A stretch of 64,000 nucleotides of DNA, taken from positions 52,984 to 116,983 of the forward strand of contig OMXI01000002.1 in NCBI GenBank assembly GCA_900314975.1, given 5' to 3'. Under the pieces are notes generated by a model that was not told the DNA's origin, ran no database searches, and saw only the letters and a list, made by a program, of their open reading frames with translations. Positions 42,901 through 52,461 of this stretch are shown here, piece by piece. Each line of letters begins with the position of its first letter. Positions within the stretch are counted from its first letter, which is position 1. The stretch comes from an uncultured Eubacteriales bacterium. GTDB lineage: Bacteria; Bacillota; Clostridia; Oscillospirales; Ruminococcaceae. The translations under genes were made by a program, and so were the position numbers.

Positions 42901-44247
42901 CTATATGATATCATTCATAGAAAATGTTAGCAGTCTTTTGGTTGATTGTGTAATTTTTACTCTTTCAGCCGCGCCGCTGCCCTCAACGAACACCGCGCCG
43001 TCATTATCATACATAACTACTGCGTTACTGCGCTTTTCCAAAGGAAAATTATTCTTTAACAGTTTCCTTATGCTGTAATCAACATCTCGGTTAACAAGAC
43101 GGATCCTGTCTCCCTCGTTATAATTATGCAGCACAATTCCGCCTTTAATTTTATCATAATCAAGGCAGCAATTTGCAAACATTTTATGAACATTTGCATA
43201 ATTACAGCCAGTCTTTTCCATTTCAAGTATCTTTACAGTAATCTTCCTGCCTGCAAAGCAGTATTCTCCGTCTCCGTTAATGTTTACAGGAACTGCTTTG
43301 GCTTTAGTTTCGCTGTTTTGCACTTCACACAGCAGTAAACCATTTTTGCATATAATGAAAGAATTTTTAGCAATATTGAGTTTACCGCCCGTATTTATAA
43401 CATCATATATAAGCGGAAGTTTTTCATGCGAGAACGCAAATCCGCTGTTTTCTAGCCAAAGCATAAGAACTCTGTCCTTTATGCTGTCATCAAGCCCGCA
43501 AAATTCTGCAAGTTTTATTTCATTGTTCACACAACACGCATCAAAAGCATTTTTTGCAGTGCGTTCAAGGAAAATCATATCCTTTCGCAGATATGAAAGA
43601 GTGTTTGCATAGCTTTTCATAAGAGAGGGGTTTAAGGCTTCAAGCTGCGGTATTATATTATGCCTGATTTTATTGCGGGTATATTCATCGGTAAGATTGG
43701 TTGAATCGGTAACATATTTCTGTCCCTCACTGCCAAGAAAGTCAAGTATCTCTTCCCTTGTGCAGTTTATAAGCGGTCTTACGATCCTGTCGCGCTTGGG
43801 CGGGATAGAACACAAGCCTTTCAGACCTGTTCCCCTTGCAAGATTGAAAACAGTTGTTTCGATACAATCAGAAAGAGTATGCGCGGTACATATCTTGTCG
43901 GCTTTTATGGAATCAAAAATACGATACCTTAATTCTCTTGCACCCTCCTCCACCGAGACAGAGTTTTGCTTGCAAAAGGTGCCTACATCTATTCTATGCA
44001 CTGAAAGCTCAACACCGAGTTTTTTGCATAAATCCTCGCAAAAATGCTGGTCTCGCTCACTTTCCTGACCACGCAGCTGATGATTGACATGGCACGCAAT
44101 AACATCATAACCAAGTTTTTTTAAACACAAAAGGAGTGAAACGCTGTCAGCACCTCCTGAAAGACATACCAGCAAACGTTCACCCTTTTTGAACATATCA
44201 TACTTTTTTACGGTATCGCAAACCTTGTTAAGCATATTATCAATCAT
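42901..44247 (-). CDS. tilS: tRNA(Ile)-lysidine synthetase
   Basis: 448 aa from the ATG at 44247; the frame extending to 44340 overlaps the dnaB coding end without a start signal. Converts the wobble C34 of tRNA-Ile(CAU) to lysidine. N-terminal N-type ATP pyrophosphatase with SGGADSVSLL and ACHVNHQLRGQESERDQHFCE, then a helical domain with THEYTRNKIRHNIIP-like sequence (TDEYTRNKIRHNIIP), and a C-terminal domain ending with RTKRLLTF-type residues. Overlaps the dnaB stop by 8 nt. Confidence 0.94.
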   Translation of the reverse strand: MIDNMLNKVCDTVKKYDMFKKGERLLVCLSGGADSVSLLLCLKKLGYDVIACHVNHQLRGQESERDQHFCEDLCKKLGVELSVHRIDVGTFCKQNSVSVEEGARELRYRIFDSIKADKICTAHTLSDCIETTVFNLARGTGLKGLCSIPPKRDRIVRPLINCTREEILDFLGSEGQKYVTDSTNLTDEYTRNKIRHNIIPQLEALNPSLMKSYANTLSYLRKDMIFLERTAKNAFDACCVNNEIKLAEFCGLDDSIKDRVLMLWLENSGFAFSHEKLPLIYDVINTGGKLNIAKNSFIICKNGLLLCEVQNSETKAKAVPVNINGDGEYCFAGRKITVKILEMEKTGCNYANVHKMFANCCLDYDKIKGGIVLHNYNEGDRIRLVNRDVDYSIRKLLKNNFPLEKRSNAVVMYDNDGAVFVEGSGAAERVKITQSTKRLLTFSMNDII

Positions 44248-45607
44248 ACTTTGCAAATTTATTGAGTGATGTAAACAGTGTATACTCGCCCGTCCAGCCA
44301 AGCTCAACCGTAGCGGTCTGTCCGTGACGGTTTTTAGCAACTATACACTCTGCAACAGACTTATCTTCGCTCTCCTTTTCATAGTATGCGCCGCGGTACA
44401 AAAACAAAATTATATCCGCATCCTGCTCGATAGAACCTGATTCACGCAGGTCAGAAAGCATAGGTCGCTTATCGTCACGCTTCTCTGAATTTCTGGAAAG
44501 CTGTGAAAGCGCAATAACAGGCACGTTCAAATCTTTAGCCATAAGCTTTAGCTGTCTGGTTATTTCAGAAACCTCGTTAACACGGCTGTTGTGCTTGTTC
44601 GGCGACTCCATAAGCTGAATATAGTCGATTACAACAAGTCCGAGATTCTTCATTCTGCGAAGCTTTGCCTTCATCTGCGGAACTGTAATACCCGCGCCGT
44701 CGTCCATATATATCGGCAGACGGGATATCACATCGGATGCCTCGGCAAGCCTGTCCCAATCCTGCTCACTGATCTGACCATTACGAAGGCTTGTATTATT
44801 AACCTTTGCTTCAGACGACAGAATTCTTGATGCAAGCTGTTCTTTACCCATCTCAAGAGAAAAGATAGCTACTTCTCTGCCTGTTTTTTTACAGCAGTTT
44901 ACAGCCATATTGATAGCGAGTGCAGATTTGCCCATTGCAGGACGTGCCGCAAGCACGATAAGGTCAGTTCTGTTAAGACCCGTAGTTACTGCATCAAGGT
45001 CAGAAAAGCCCGAACTTGCGCCGAGTTTTTCAAGTGCATCAGCGCCTGTGATCTCCTGAAGGTGATCAAGAGTGCCTACAACTACCTCGCTTATCGGCGT
45101 AAGCCCCTCAAAGCTTCTGCCCTGGCGTATATCAAAAACCTTCTGCTCAACATCGTCAAGCAGATTATCCGCAGACGTGGAGTTTTCATTTGCCTGCTTT
45201 ATAGCATATTCAGCAACGCCTACCAGCTTTCTGGTCAAAGACTTTTCAATGACCATATTGCAGTGGCTTTCAATATTGGCTACACTGGTGACGTTATGTA
45301 TCAGTCCGCTCAGATACTCGCGAGCCATTTGCGAATTGGTGAAAACACCTGCTTTTACCGACTCGTCGATTATGGAAACGATATCGTCTGCCTTACCGAC
45401 CGAATAAAACCGCATAATGATAGAAAACAGCGTCTGATGCTGCGGTCTGTAAAAGCAGTCAGCAGACTTGATTATCTCTGCAACTTTGTCGATACACTTT
45501 GGGTCATAAAGCATACCGCCTATTACCGCGCACTCCGCTTCCTGCGAATACTGGGCATTTGAGCCCATAAGGTCGACAGTAAACTGGTCTTTTAAATCAA
45601 GTGCCAT
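44240..45607 (-). CDS. dnaB: Replicative DNA helicase DnaB
   Basis: 455 aa hexameric fork helicase. N-terminal domain with SQEAECAVIGGMLYDP, linker helix, then RecA-like domain with Walker A AARPAMGKSALAI, Walker B LVVIDYIQLM and LSQLSRNSEKRDDKRPMLSDLRESGSIEQDAD. No intein. Start follows AGAGGAA. Lies 5 nt after rplI, the usual rplI-dnaB order. Its loader dnaI is at 15.8-16.8 kb. Confidence 0.97.
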   Translation of the reverse strand: MALDLKDQFTVDLMGSNAQYSQEAECAVIGGMLYDPKCIDKVAEIIKSADCFYRPQHQTLFSIIMRFYSVGKADDIVSIIDESVKAGVFTNSQMAREYLSGLIHNVTSVANIESHCNMVIEKSLTRKLVGVAEYAIKQANENSTSADNLLDDVEQKVFDIRQGRSFEGLTPISEVVVGTLDHLQEITGADALEKLGASSGFSDLDAVTTGLNRTDLIVLAARPAMGKSALAINMAVNCCKKTGREVAIFSLEMGKEQLASRILSSEAKVNNTSLRNGQISEQDWDRLAEASDVISRLPIYMDDGAGITVPQMKAKLRRMKNLGLVVIDYIQLMESPNKHNSRVNEVSEITRQLKLMAKDLNVPVIALSQLSRNSEKRDDKRPMLSDLRESGSIEQDADIILFLYRGAYYEKESEDKSVAECIVAKNRHGQTATVELGWTGEYTLFTSLNKFAKYD

Positions 45608-45612
45608 TTAAA

Positions 45613-46059
45613 TCATTCCTCTATAACCTTTATCTTGATATTGCAGGAAACGCCTTGAGAGAGCTTTATTGCAGCGCTGAAATCGCCGAAAGACTTGATT
45701 TCAGAACCAAGAGCGATCTTTTTCTTGTCAACATCAACACCGTACTGCTTCTTTAGCTCATCACTGATAATCGAGCCTGTAACAGCGCCGAAGAGTTTTC
45801 CGCCCTGCCCGGCTTTTGCTTTAACAGTGACCTCTTTATCCTTTATCTTATCAACAAGAGCAAGGTTGTCTGCTTTTTCAACATCTATCTTATGCTGCTG
45901 TGAAGACTTTTTTCCCTGCAGGTCATTAAGATTTTTCTGCGTAGCTTCGAGCGCATAGCCCTTACCGATAAGAAAGTTTCTTGCATATCCATCGGCAACG
46001 TTAAGCACATCGCCCTTCTTTCCCGTGCCTTTAACATCCTGTAAAAGTATAACCTTCAT
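45613..46059 (-). CDS. rplI: 50S ribosomal protein L9
   Basis: 148 aa. N-domain [31 protein letters not shown] is the universal L9 signature, followed by the long connecting helix and a C-terminal rRNA-binding domain with LFGAVT. Binds 23S rRNA near the L1 stalk. Confidence 0.98.
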   Translation of the reverse strand: MKVILLQDVKGTGKKGDVLNVADGYARNFLIGKGYALEATQKNLNDLQGKKSSQQHKIDVEKADNLALVDKIKDKEVTVKAKAGQGGKLFGAVTGSIISDELKKQYGVDVDKKKIALGSEIKSFGDFSAAIKLSQGVSCNIKIKVIEE

Positions 46060-46078
46060 TTAATTACACGCCTTTCTT

Positions 46079-48052
46079 TTAACTGTTATTTCTGATATAA
46101 TCGTCTATTGCGCCTTTAAGCATCTGCTCTGCGCTTGAAATATCTGTTTTCAGCTGACAAGCAGCCATTGTATGATGACCGCCGCCGCCCAGTGACTCCA
46201 TAATTACCTGGACGTTAACTGCACCCAGACTTCGTGCAGATATATTGACTATCGAATTGGATTCGTACATTACAAACGAGGCAACAACATTCGATATACC
46301 GAGCATATCGTCGGCTGCCTGTGATGCCGCGATTCGTATATTAGAGAACTGCTCGGTTGTGGCAGCGATCGCGCACTTGTGATAAATCTCCGCAGAATTG
46401 ATTATAGTAGACTTCTGGTGATATGTTTCGATTGAATTTGCAAACAGCTTTTTAACTGCAATACTGTCTGCACCCATACGCTTAAGGTAAGCAGCAGCCT
46501 CAAATGTGCCTGCGCCCGTGCGCATAACAAAATTCTTTGTATCAAGCATAATACCAGAAAGCAGAGCTTCTGCTGCGTGAACTGACAGCTTGCTCTTGTC
46601 GCCAAAGTATTCCACAAGATCTGTAACAAGCTCACTTGCAGATGAAGCACCTGATTCAAGATATGTCATTACCGTGGGCTCGATAGCATTTACCATACGC
46701 CTGTGGTGGTCAATAACAATGACCTCTCTTGCCCTTTGCAGTATTTCGGGCGACTCAACAAGCTTTGGATTGTGCGTATCCACAACGATAAGCAAGGTGT
46801 TGAAATCGAGCTTTTCAAGTCCCTCCTGCGGGGTTATATAGTAGTTGGTAATATCATTTTCATTTATATATTCGATAAGCGGCTTTGAAAGGTTGCTTAC
46901 AGGGTCAACAACGACATAAGCTTCCTTAACGAGCGGCTTTATTGCACAGCAAAGACCTGTTGCGGCACCGACTGCATCAAGGTCTGCATAGCGGTGTCCC
47001 ATAATAAGAACTCTGTCAAAGGCAGTTATACGTTCAAGCATCGCTTTAGCGACCATTCTGACCTTAACTTTATTGTTCTTGTCGCTTGAGCTTAAAACTC
47101 CGCCAAAGAACTTGAACTCTCCGTCCTCGTGAACAGCCGCCTGGTCACCGCCTCGTCCCTGGCAAAGCTCCAAAGCCTGTTTTGCGAGCTTTTCACTTTC
47201 AGCAAGACTTGACGCTCCGCGTCCCACGCCGACAGACAGTGTTATATTGGTTCTGTTATCAACAGAAATCTTTCTTGCTTCTTCAAGAATCTTAAATCTT
47301 GCCTCGATTTTCGGTGCAAGGTGTCTTTCCTCCATGAAGATATAGAATCTGTCAGAGGAAGTCTTTTTGGTTACGGCAGTAGTGCCCTCGACAAAGTTTT
47401 CGATAAGCTTTTCTATCTCAACAATAATATGGGCTTTTTCGCTTTCTCTGATATTTGCCATCACGTCATCAAGATTATCCACATTGATGATGATTATCGA
47501 CTTTTGAGACTGTTTTGTCTCGTACTTAAGCTCTATATAATCCGAAACATCGTTAAAGTAAATCAAAGCGAGAGGATCCTTAGCGGCATCGCTATGTACT
47601 GCCTTTGCTTCGTAAAACCTCTTGGCAACACATACAAGGTCACCCTGCGGAACAAAAACTTTCTGAAGGTCAATATTGCACACATCCGATATCTTAACGC
47701 CATAAGCCTCTTCGGCAGAGAGAATGTCGATCGCAAAGCGCTTATTGTACCACAGAATCGTAGCCTTTGAATCAATAATTACAGCAGGCGCAGGGAAATT
47801 CATAAGTGAATTCTTTTCCTTACGCGAAATTGCTGTTGCAAGCCTTGTGATATTCTTTTTCGTAAGATTATTGAATACAATAGCCTCAAATATCAGCAAA
47901 AGAATCGACACGAGACATATTATCAGCAAGACCTTACCGCTGCCCGAATAATCGGGAGCCTTTTTCAGAAGAAATGCAGAGATAAGACCCGAAAGCGCAA
48001 CTACAGCTATGGTAAGCCTTATCAGCGCAGTCAGACCGTTAGACCTTTTCAC
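46079..48052 (-). CDS. gdpP: Cyclic-di-AMP phosphodiesterase GdpP
   Basis: 657 aa. Two N-terminal membrane helices (about 8-28 and 40-60), a PAS-like domain (85-150), a degenerate GGDEF domain (about 175-300) with SVGVGRG where the signature should be, and a DHH/DHHA1 phosphodiesterase. Catalytic motifs: GHRYADLDAVGAA, VDTHNP, VIDHHRR and GGGGHHTMAA. It hydrolyses c-di-AMP to pApA, linking cell-wall and potassium homeostasis. The gdpP-rplI-dnaB order is widespread in Firmicutes. Confidence 0.95.
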   Translation of the reverse strand: MKRSNGLTALIRLTIAVVALSGLISAFLLKKAPDYSGSGKVLLIICLVSILLLIFEAIVFNNLTKKNITRLATAISRKEKNSLMNFPAPAVIIDSKATILWYNKRFAIDILSAEEAYGVKISDVCNIDLQKVFVPQGDLVCVAKRFYEAKAVHSDAAKDPLALIYFNDVSDYIELKYETKQSQKSIIIINVDNLDDVMANIRESEKAHIIVEIEKLIENFVEGTTAVTKKTSSDRFYIFMEERHLAPKIEARFKILEEARKISVDNRTNITLSVGVGRGASSLAESEKLAKQALELCQGRGGDQAAVHEDGEFKFFGGVLSSSDKNNKVKVRMVAKAMLERITAFDRVLIMGHRYADLDAVGAATGLCCAIKPLVKEAYVVVDPVSNLSKPLIEYINENDITNYYITPQEGLEKLDFNTLLIVVDTHNPKLVESPEILQRAREVIVIDHHRRMVNAIEPTVMTYLESGASSASELVTDLVEYFGDKSKLSVHAAEALLSGIMLDTKNFVMRTGAGTFEAAAYLKRMGADSIAVKKLFANSIETYHQKSTIINSAEIYHKCAIAATTEQFSNIRIAASQAADDMLGISNVVASFVMYESNSIVNISARSLGAVNVQVIMESLGGGGHHTMAACQLKTDISSAEQMLKGAIDDYIRNNS

Positions 48053-48086
48053 ATCTCAACAACTCCTTTTATAAACATTTGCTTAT

Positions 48087-49922
48087 TTAAAGCTCCATAA
48101 TTATCGGCAGGATCATAGGAGAACGCTTGGTTTTTGCAAAGATAAACTCTGAAAGGTTATCCTTCATCTTGCCCTTTATAGTGTTCCAGTCCTTCATATT
48201 CCTGTCAAGGCAGCTCTGAAGCGATTCGGTAAGCAGCTTTCTCGCCTCACCGAGCAGTTCCTCGCTCTCCCTGACGTACACAAAGCCTCTTGAAACAACG
48301 TCAGGACCTGCAAGGATAACACCCGTATCTCTGTCTATAGTGGCAACAGCGATTATAAGACCATCTTCGGCAAGGTGTTTTCTGTCACGAAGGACAATAG
48401 AGCCTACATCGCCAACGCCAAGTCCGTCAACAAATACCCTGCCCGCAGGGACTGTACCCGTGACCTTCATATCCACTCCGTCGGTTTCAATAACAAAACC
48501 GTTGTCGCCAAGAATGATGTTTTCCTCGGGGATACCGACAGCGACCGCAGTGGCTTTATGCTGATAAAGATGCTTGTATTCGCCGTGGACTGGGATAAAG
48601 AACTTTGGCTTGGTAATTGAAAGGATAAGCTTTTGTTCTTCCTGGCAAGCGTGTCCCGAAACGTGAACATCGTATATGTTTTCATACACAACGTGTGCGC
48701 CGAGCTTCATAAGTTCATTTATAACCCTTGTTACGAGCTTTTCATTACCCGGGATAGGATTTGCAGAGATTATTATGAAATCCATAGGCGTTATGGAAAC
48801 CTGCCTATGCTCGTTATTTGCCATTCTGGTAAGTGCGGACATAGGCTCGCCCTGACTGCCCGTTGTAACTATTACCATTTTATCCGCAGGGTATCTTGAA
48901 ACCATCTCTATATCGACAAGCACTCCGTCAGGTACTTTAAGATAGCCAAGCTCAATGCCGATACTGATAACATTGACCATACTGCGACCCGAAACGGCAA
49001 CCTTTCTGCCTGTGGAAACGGCATTATTGATTATCTGCTGTACGCGGTGGATATTGGATGCAAAGGTAGCGATTATTATTCTTCTGCCCTCTGCCTTCGC
49101 AAACAGCTTTTCAAAGCTCTCTCCGACCTTTCGCTCGCTCATAGTAAAACCGGGTCGGTCAGCATTCGTAGAATCAGACATCAGCGCAAGAACTCCCCTG
49201 TTTCCAAGCTCTGCAAAACGCTGTAGATCTATTATGCCACCCTCAATTGGTGTATAGTCTACCTTGAAGTCGCCCGTATGGATAAGCACGCCCGCAGGTG
49301 TATGGATAGCCATACCGACTGCATCGGGGATAGAGTGGTTCACTCTTATAAACTCAACAGCCATACAGCCGAGCTTGACAGTCTGGCGCGGAGTAACAAC
49401 ATTTAATTTAGCTCCCGCAAGAATCCCATGCTCTTCAAGCTTGCCCTCGACAAGACCGAGAGTCAGCCTTGTGCCGTAAACAGGTACGTTGAACTTTTTT
49501 AGGAAATACGGAAGACCACCGATATGGTCTTCGTGTCCGTGGGTAAGCACTACGCCTCTTAACTTATCAATGTTCTTTTCAACATAGGAATAATCAGGCA
49601 GCACGATATCAACGCCGAACAGCTCACTGTCGGGGAAAGCCATACCGCAGTCGATAATAATCATGTCATTTGCACATTCGATAGCCGTGCAGTTCTTACC
49701 TATTTCGTTAAGTCCGCCCAGCGGTATAATCTTAACAGGTGTCTTTCTCGCAGGCTCTTTGGGCTGTCTGGGCACGCTTGCATGCTTTGCCCTCGTATTC
49801 TTCGTCACCTTCGCACTAACATTTTTTACGGACTTTTTCTTCTGCTCTGAACTCTGCTCGGAAGAAGCTTCGTTCTTTCTTCTGTACACAGTCCTGCCTG
49901 TTTTATTATTTGTATTGTTCAT
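48087..49922 (-). CDS. rnj: Ribonuclease J
   Basis: 611 aa as read from the ATG at 49922. A basic disordered N-terminus (1-65, Lys/Arg/Ser/Thr-rich) is unusually long for RNase J. Then the metallo-beta-lactamase core with LTHGHEDHIGG, RVNHSIPDAVG and VHTPAGVLIHTGDFK, the beta-CASP domain with ALMSDSTNADRPG, VTTGSQGEPMSAL and PVHGEYKHL, and the C-terminal dimer domain. It is a 5'-3' exo- and endoribonuclease in mRNA turnover and rRNA processing. The ATG at 49922 lacks a well-placed ribosome site (nearest GAGG is 14 nt away), so the start is doubtful; see the leader. Confidence 0.93.
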   Translation of the reverse strand: MNNTNNKTGRTVYRRKNEASSEQSSEQKKKSVKNVSAKVTKNTRAKHASVPRQPKEPARKTPVKIIPLGGLNEIGKNCTAIECANDMIIIDCGMAFPDSELFGVDIVLPDYSYVEKNIDKLRGVVLTHGHEDHIGGLPYFLKKFNVPVYGTRLTLGLVEGKLEEHGILAGAKLNVVTPRQTVKLGCMAVEFIRVNHSIPDAVGMAIHTPAGVLIHTGDFKVDYTPIEGGIIDLQRFAELGNRGVLALMSDSTNADRPGFTMSERKVGESFEKLFAKAEGRRIIIATFASNIHRVQQIINNAVSTGRKVAVSGRSMVNVISIGIELGYLKVPDGVLVDIEMVSRYPADKMVIVTTGSQGEPMSALTRMANNEHRQVSITPMDFIIISANPIPGNEKLVTRVINELMKLGAHVVYENIYDVHVSGHACQEEQKLILSITKPKFFIPVHGEYKHLYQHKATAVAVGIPEENIILGDNGFVIETDGVDMKVTGTVPAGRVFVDGLGVGDVGSIVLRDRKHLAEDGLIIAVATIDRDTGVILAGPDVVSRGFVYVRESEELLGEARKLLTESLQSCLDRNMKDWNTIKGKMKDNLSEFIFAKTKRSPMILPIIMEL

Positions 49923-50109
49923 TTGTTCACTATCAGCCTCACAGAAACGGTCTTTAGAGGCTATTGATATACTCCTTTCACGTCAATTGCATATATTGTC
50001 GGTTTTAACAGGTTTGCAAACAGCGCCACAGCGAAACAGCTCGCTTGAATGGTATAATGGTAAGACAAAACGCTGCTCACAGTCCTTATTTTAACGCACA
50101 AAATACCTA
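49923..50109 (-). promoter_or_regulatory. 187-nt leader of rnj with hairpins and a displaced ribosome site
   Basis: Between the predicted transcription start (about 50109) and the rnj ATG. It contains a small hairpin AGCGA/TCGCT, a good AAAGGAG ribosome site (49972-49978), and an inverted repeat AGCCTC / GAGGCT lying between that site and the ATG. The frame is open from the stop at 49983-49985 down to the ATG, and an ATA codon (49962-49964) sits exactly 7 nt from AAAGGAG. No known riboswitch recognised. Possible autoregulatory region, since RNase J acts on its own class of transcripts in other bacteria (inference). Confidence 0.5.
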
Positions 50110-50115
50110 AATGAT

Positions 50116-50144
50116 ATTATACCAAAATACAGCGATAATGTCAA
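50116..50144 (-). promoter_or_regulatory. Consensus SigA promoter of rnj-gdpP-rplI-dnaB-tilS-ftsH
   Basis: Minus strand TTGACA (50139-50144), 17-bp spacer and TATAAT (50116-50121): an exact consensus match, the strongest promoter in the window. Confidence 0.92.
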
Positions 50145-50164
50145 GTAACAGATGAAACCTATCG

Positions 50165-52291
50165 TCAAGGCATGTGATTGTCAGAATTATTGTCAGAATC
50201 GCTTAACTTACGCAGTTTGGCAATAATCGAGTCACAAAAAACACCTGCAAACTCTGTACTCGTGCTTTCGGCAAAAATCATAAGAGATTTTCTGTTTTTT
50301 GACGGTCTAACAAAAGCAGAGGTATTCATATCAGACAGTATCACACCTTCGTCACCGACTGCCTGCGCATTTTCAAGTGTCAAAGCACCATTTGAGCTTA
50401 TATTTATAAACCTTTGAACACAGCAAACCTGTTCTATATCCGCGATCGCCTCTTTCAAGCTGATTTGCTTGTTATTCAGGTATCTGCATATCATTACGGT
50501 CAAAAGCAAAGCATCGCGCACAAAGCTTGCTTGTGGCTGACAAGCGATTTCACGGGCTTTAACATCTTTTTCACAGGCACTGACAGTGCAATAGCGGAAA
50601 GCGCTCCCCTGCATATGCTCTGCCAGTCTTTCAGCCGCAGCAGGGACGCTGTAAGGAAGACTGACTGCCTTGTTTTCACCGAACATTATAGCACAGCCAA
50701 GCAAGCAAAGCTGTTCCCAGCGGATATTACCTGTCGATTCACAGTACGCGTTAACTGCCGTAAGGTCATTGGAAAGCTGAAAAATAACGCGTTCACCGTT
50801 TAAATCATTAGCCGGTGTGATGATACTGTCACAAATCTTTGCAGCAGACAAATCATTCGTTCGTACACTTGCATTAACGCCTTTCATACGTTTTGGCATG
50901 ATTTTGGACAAAAATGCATGGTAAGCGGCTTTTTCACTTTCCGCCGATATTATGTTGCCAAAATCGTTTATACCTGCTGACCTGAACACCTGCGAATCAT
51001 AACAATCACAAATGTCTTCTTCAAGCTTTAACATAAGCGGCAGACCGCATTTATCAACAAGTCTGATATCGCCGTTTGCATCAACACCGACGTAAGCACC
51101 GAGGCTTGCACCCGTTCTGTTCACAACAAAGCCAAGCTGTGAAACGGTACATTCTGACATATCAAGCACATCTACACCAGCTGAGCGCACACCGCAGCAC
51201 AATGCATCCGCAAGCATAGTGGAATTATCGACTGCACTGTATCCGCAAACGACCTTGTCATTAACCGAAAGCGCTGTACCTATAGCTTTGCCGAGCCTTA
51301 CAAAGCTTGAAACATCAACCGTTCCGTCAAACAGACTGCATATACCGTCATCATCAAATTCAAGCTGTTTACTGCCTTTGGGAAAGCATACGTCAGCGTA
51401 TTCTTCAGCAAAAGGCGAAGCAACGTTGTTTTCTGTAATATAGGAATTGGATTTAACGCACATCCCTGCGCAAACTGCTGCACCCGCAGCAAGCCAGACC
51501 CTGTTCATCAGCCGTGTATCGCTGCCGACATAAGCATTTTCGACCGAGCAGTTTTTGCCTATCACAGCGCACTTTCCCACATAAGCACCGAGAACCCTCG
51601 CACCCTTGCCGATTCTTGCATTGTCAGATATAACGCTTCCTTTACCTATTACTGCCCCAGAGTTAATAGATACATTTTTACCGATAAAAACTGGCGGAAT
51701 AATGGTTACCCCGTTAAAATTACTTTGTGTAAGGGAAATAACATCACCTTTTTCGCTATCAAGCAATTTTGCTTGATAATCCAAAAAAGTTTTTACATTG
51801 TCTATAGAGTCAAACTTTAAGCTTTTCTTTTCAAACTCGCCGCAAAGCTTAACATACTGCGAAATATCGGCACATTCTTTTATCAAGCCCTTGTGCTTTA
51901 CATCGAAATCTTCAATTTTTACGAGAATAAATTCCCCATTTTTATCTGTCAAACAAGTGTTTACAGGTATGTTTTTAATATGCTCTATCACAGTTTTGTC
52001 CGAACAGGATAAAACGTCACATATCAAAACATTTTCTTCGCTTGCTATATCAGAATTTACAAAAACAATACTGATTTTATCGTTGCTGCTATAACGCTTG
52101 ATTGTTTTCTCAAGTGTTTTATCTCGTTTTTCGCATACAATGTACACCTTTTCCACGCCTGCCGCGATAAGATTATCCAGCGTTCTTTCAAGCACTGCTT
52201 TGCCGCACAAGTCGATCAGCGCTGTCAAGCCAGACTGTGCAACCGTTTCAAGAGAGCCTTTTGCCCTCGGACAAAGTATTATCCCTGTCAT
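50165..52291 (-). CDS. Degenerate nucleotidyltransferase / left-handed beta-helix / phosphohexomutase-like fusion
   Basis: 708 aa from the ATG at 52291 (GGAGG 7 nt upstream; the frame to 52342 has no site). Three parts. Residues 1-180 have a sugar-1-phosphate nucleotidyltransferase-like fold, but the usual GGxGTRL loop is replaced by CPRAKGSLETV. Residues 195-285 are hexapeptide repeats (VFIGKNVSINSGAVIGKGSV). Residues 305-695 align by eye with phosphomannomutase/phosphoglucomutase (LGKAIGTALSVNDKVVCGYSAVDNSTMLADAL), yet the catalytic Ser-His loop (TASHNP type) is missing where GASLGAYVGVDANGD stands. The layout equals the ManB/GlmM-with-NTP-transferase fusions of other bacteria; loss of both active-site loops suggests a regulatory or scaffold role. 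Confidence 0.75.
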   Translation of the reverse strand: MTGIILCPRAKGSLETVAQSGLTALIDLCGKAVLERTLDNLIAAGVEKVYIVCEKRDKTLEKTIKRYSSNDKISIVFVNSDIASEENVLICDVLSCSDKTVIEHIKNIPVNTCLTDKNGEFILVKIEDFDVKHKGLIKECADISQYVKLCGEFEKKSLKFDSIDNVKTFLDYQAKLLDSEKGDVISLTQSNFNGVTIIPPVFIGKNVSINSGAVIGKGSVISDNARIGKGARVLGAYVGKCAVIGKNCSVENAYVGSDTRLMNRVWLAAGAAVCAGMCVKSNSYITENNVASPFAEEYADVCFPKGSKQLEFDDDGICSLFDGTVDVSSFVRLGKAIGTALSVNDKVVCGYSAVDNSTMLADALCCGVRSAGVDVLDMSECTVSQLGFVVNRTGASLGAYVGVDANGDIRLVDKCGLPLMLKLEEDICDCYDSQVFRSAGINDFGNIISAESEKAAYHAFLSKIMPKRMKGVNASVRTNDLSAAKICDSIITPANDLNGERVIFQLSNDLTAVNAYCESTGNIRWEQLCLLGCAIMFGENKAVSLPYSVPAAAERLAEHMQGSAFRYCTVSACEKDVKAREIACQPQASFVRDALLLTVMICRYLNNKQISLKEAIADIEQVCCVQRFINISSNGALTLENAQAVGDEGVILSDMNTSAFVRPSKNRKSLMIFAESTSTEFAGVFCDSIIAKLRKLSDSDNNSDNHMP

Positions 52292-52384
52292 AAATATGCC
52301 TCCGATACTAATAATATGTGTAATCATCAGTATTGACTGCAAAACTGTATTTAAACAAGTCTGAAAATTTTTGAGCTTTACCCC

Positions 52385-52413
52385 TTTTCAAACCGAATAA
52401 AATATGGTATAAT
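52385..52413 (+). promoter_or_regulatory. Probable promoter of pcrA
   Basis: Perfect TATAAT at 52408-52413 with a weak TTTTCA 17 bp upstream (52385-52390). GGAGT precedes the pcrA ATG. Confidence 0.55.
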
Positions 52414-52461
52414 AGTCGCAGGATATTATCTTTGAAAACGCAAGGAAGGAGTTAGTCCGCT

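Noticed and set aside
49923-50164. tRNA or other structured RNA gene before rnj
   Set aside because: No cloverleaf or CCA end could be drawn; best explained as an mRNA leader.
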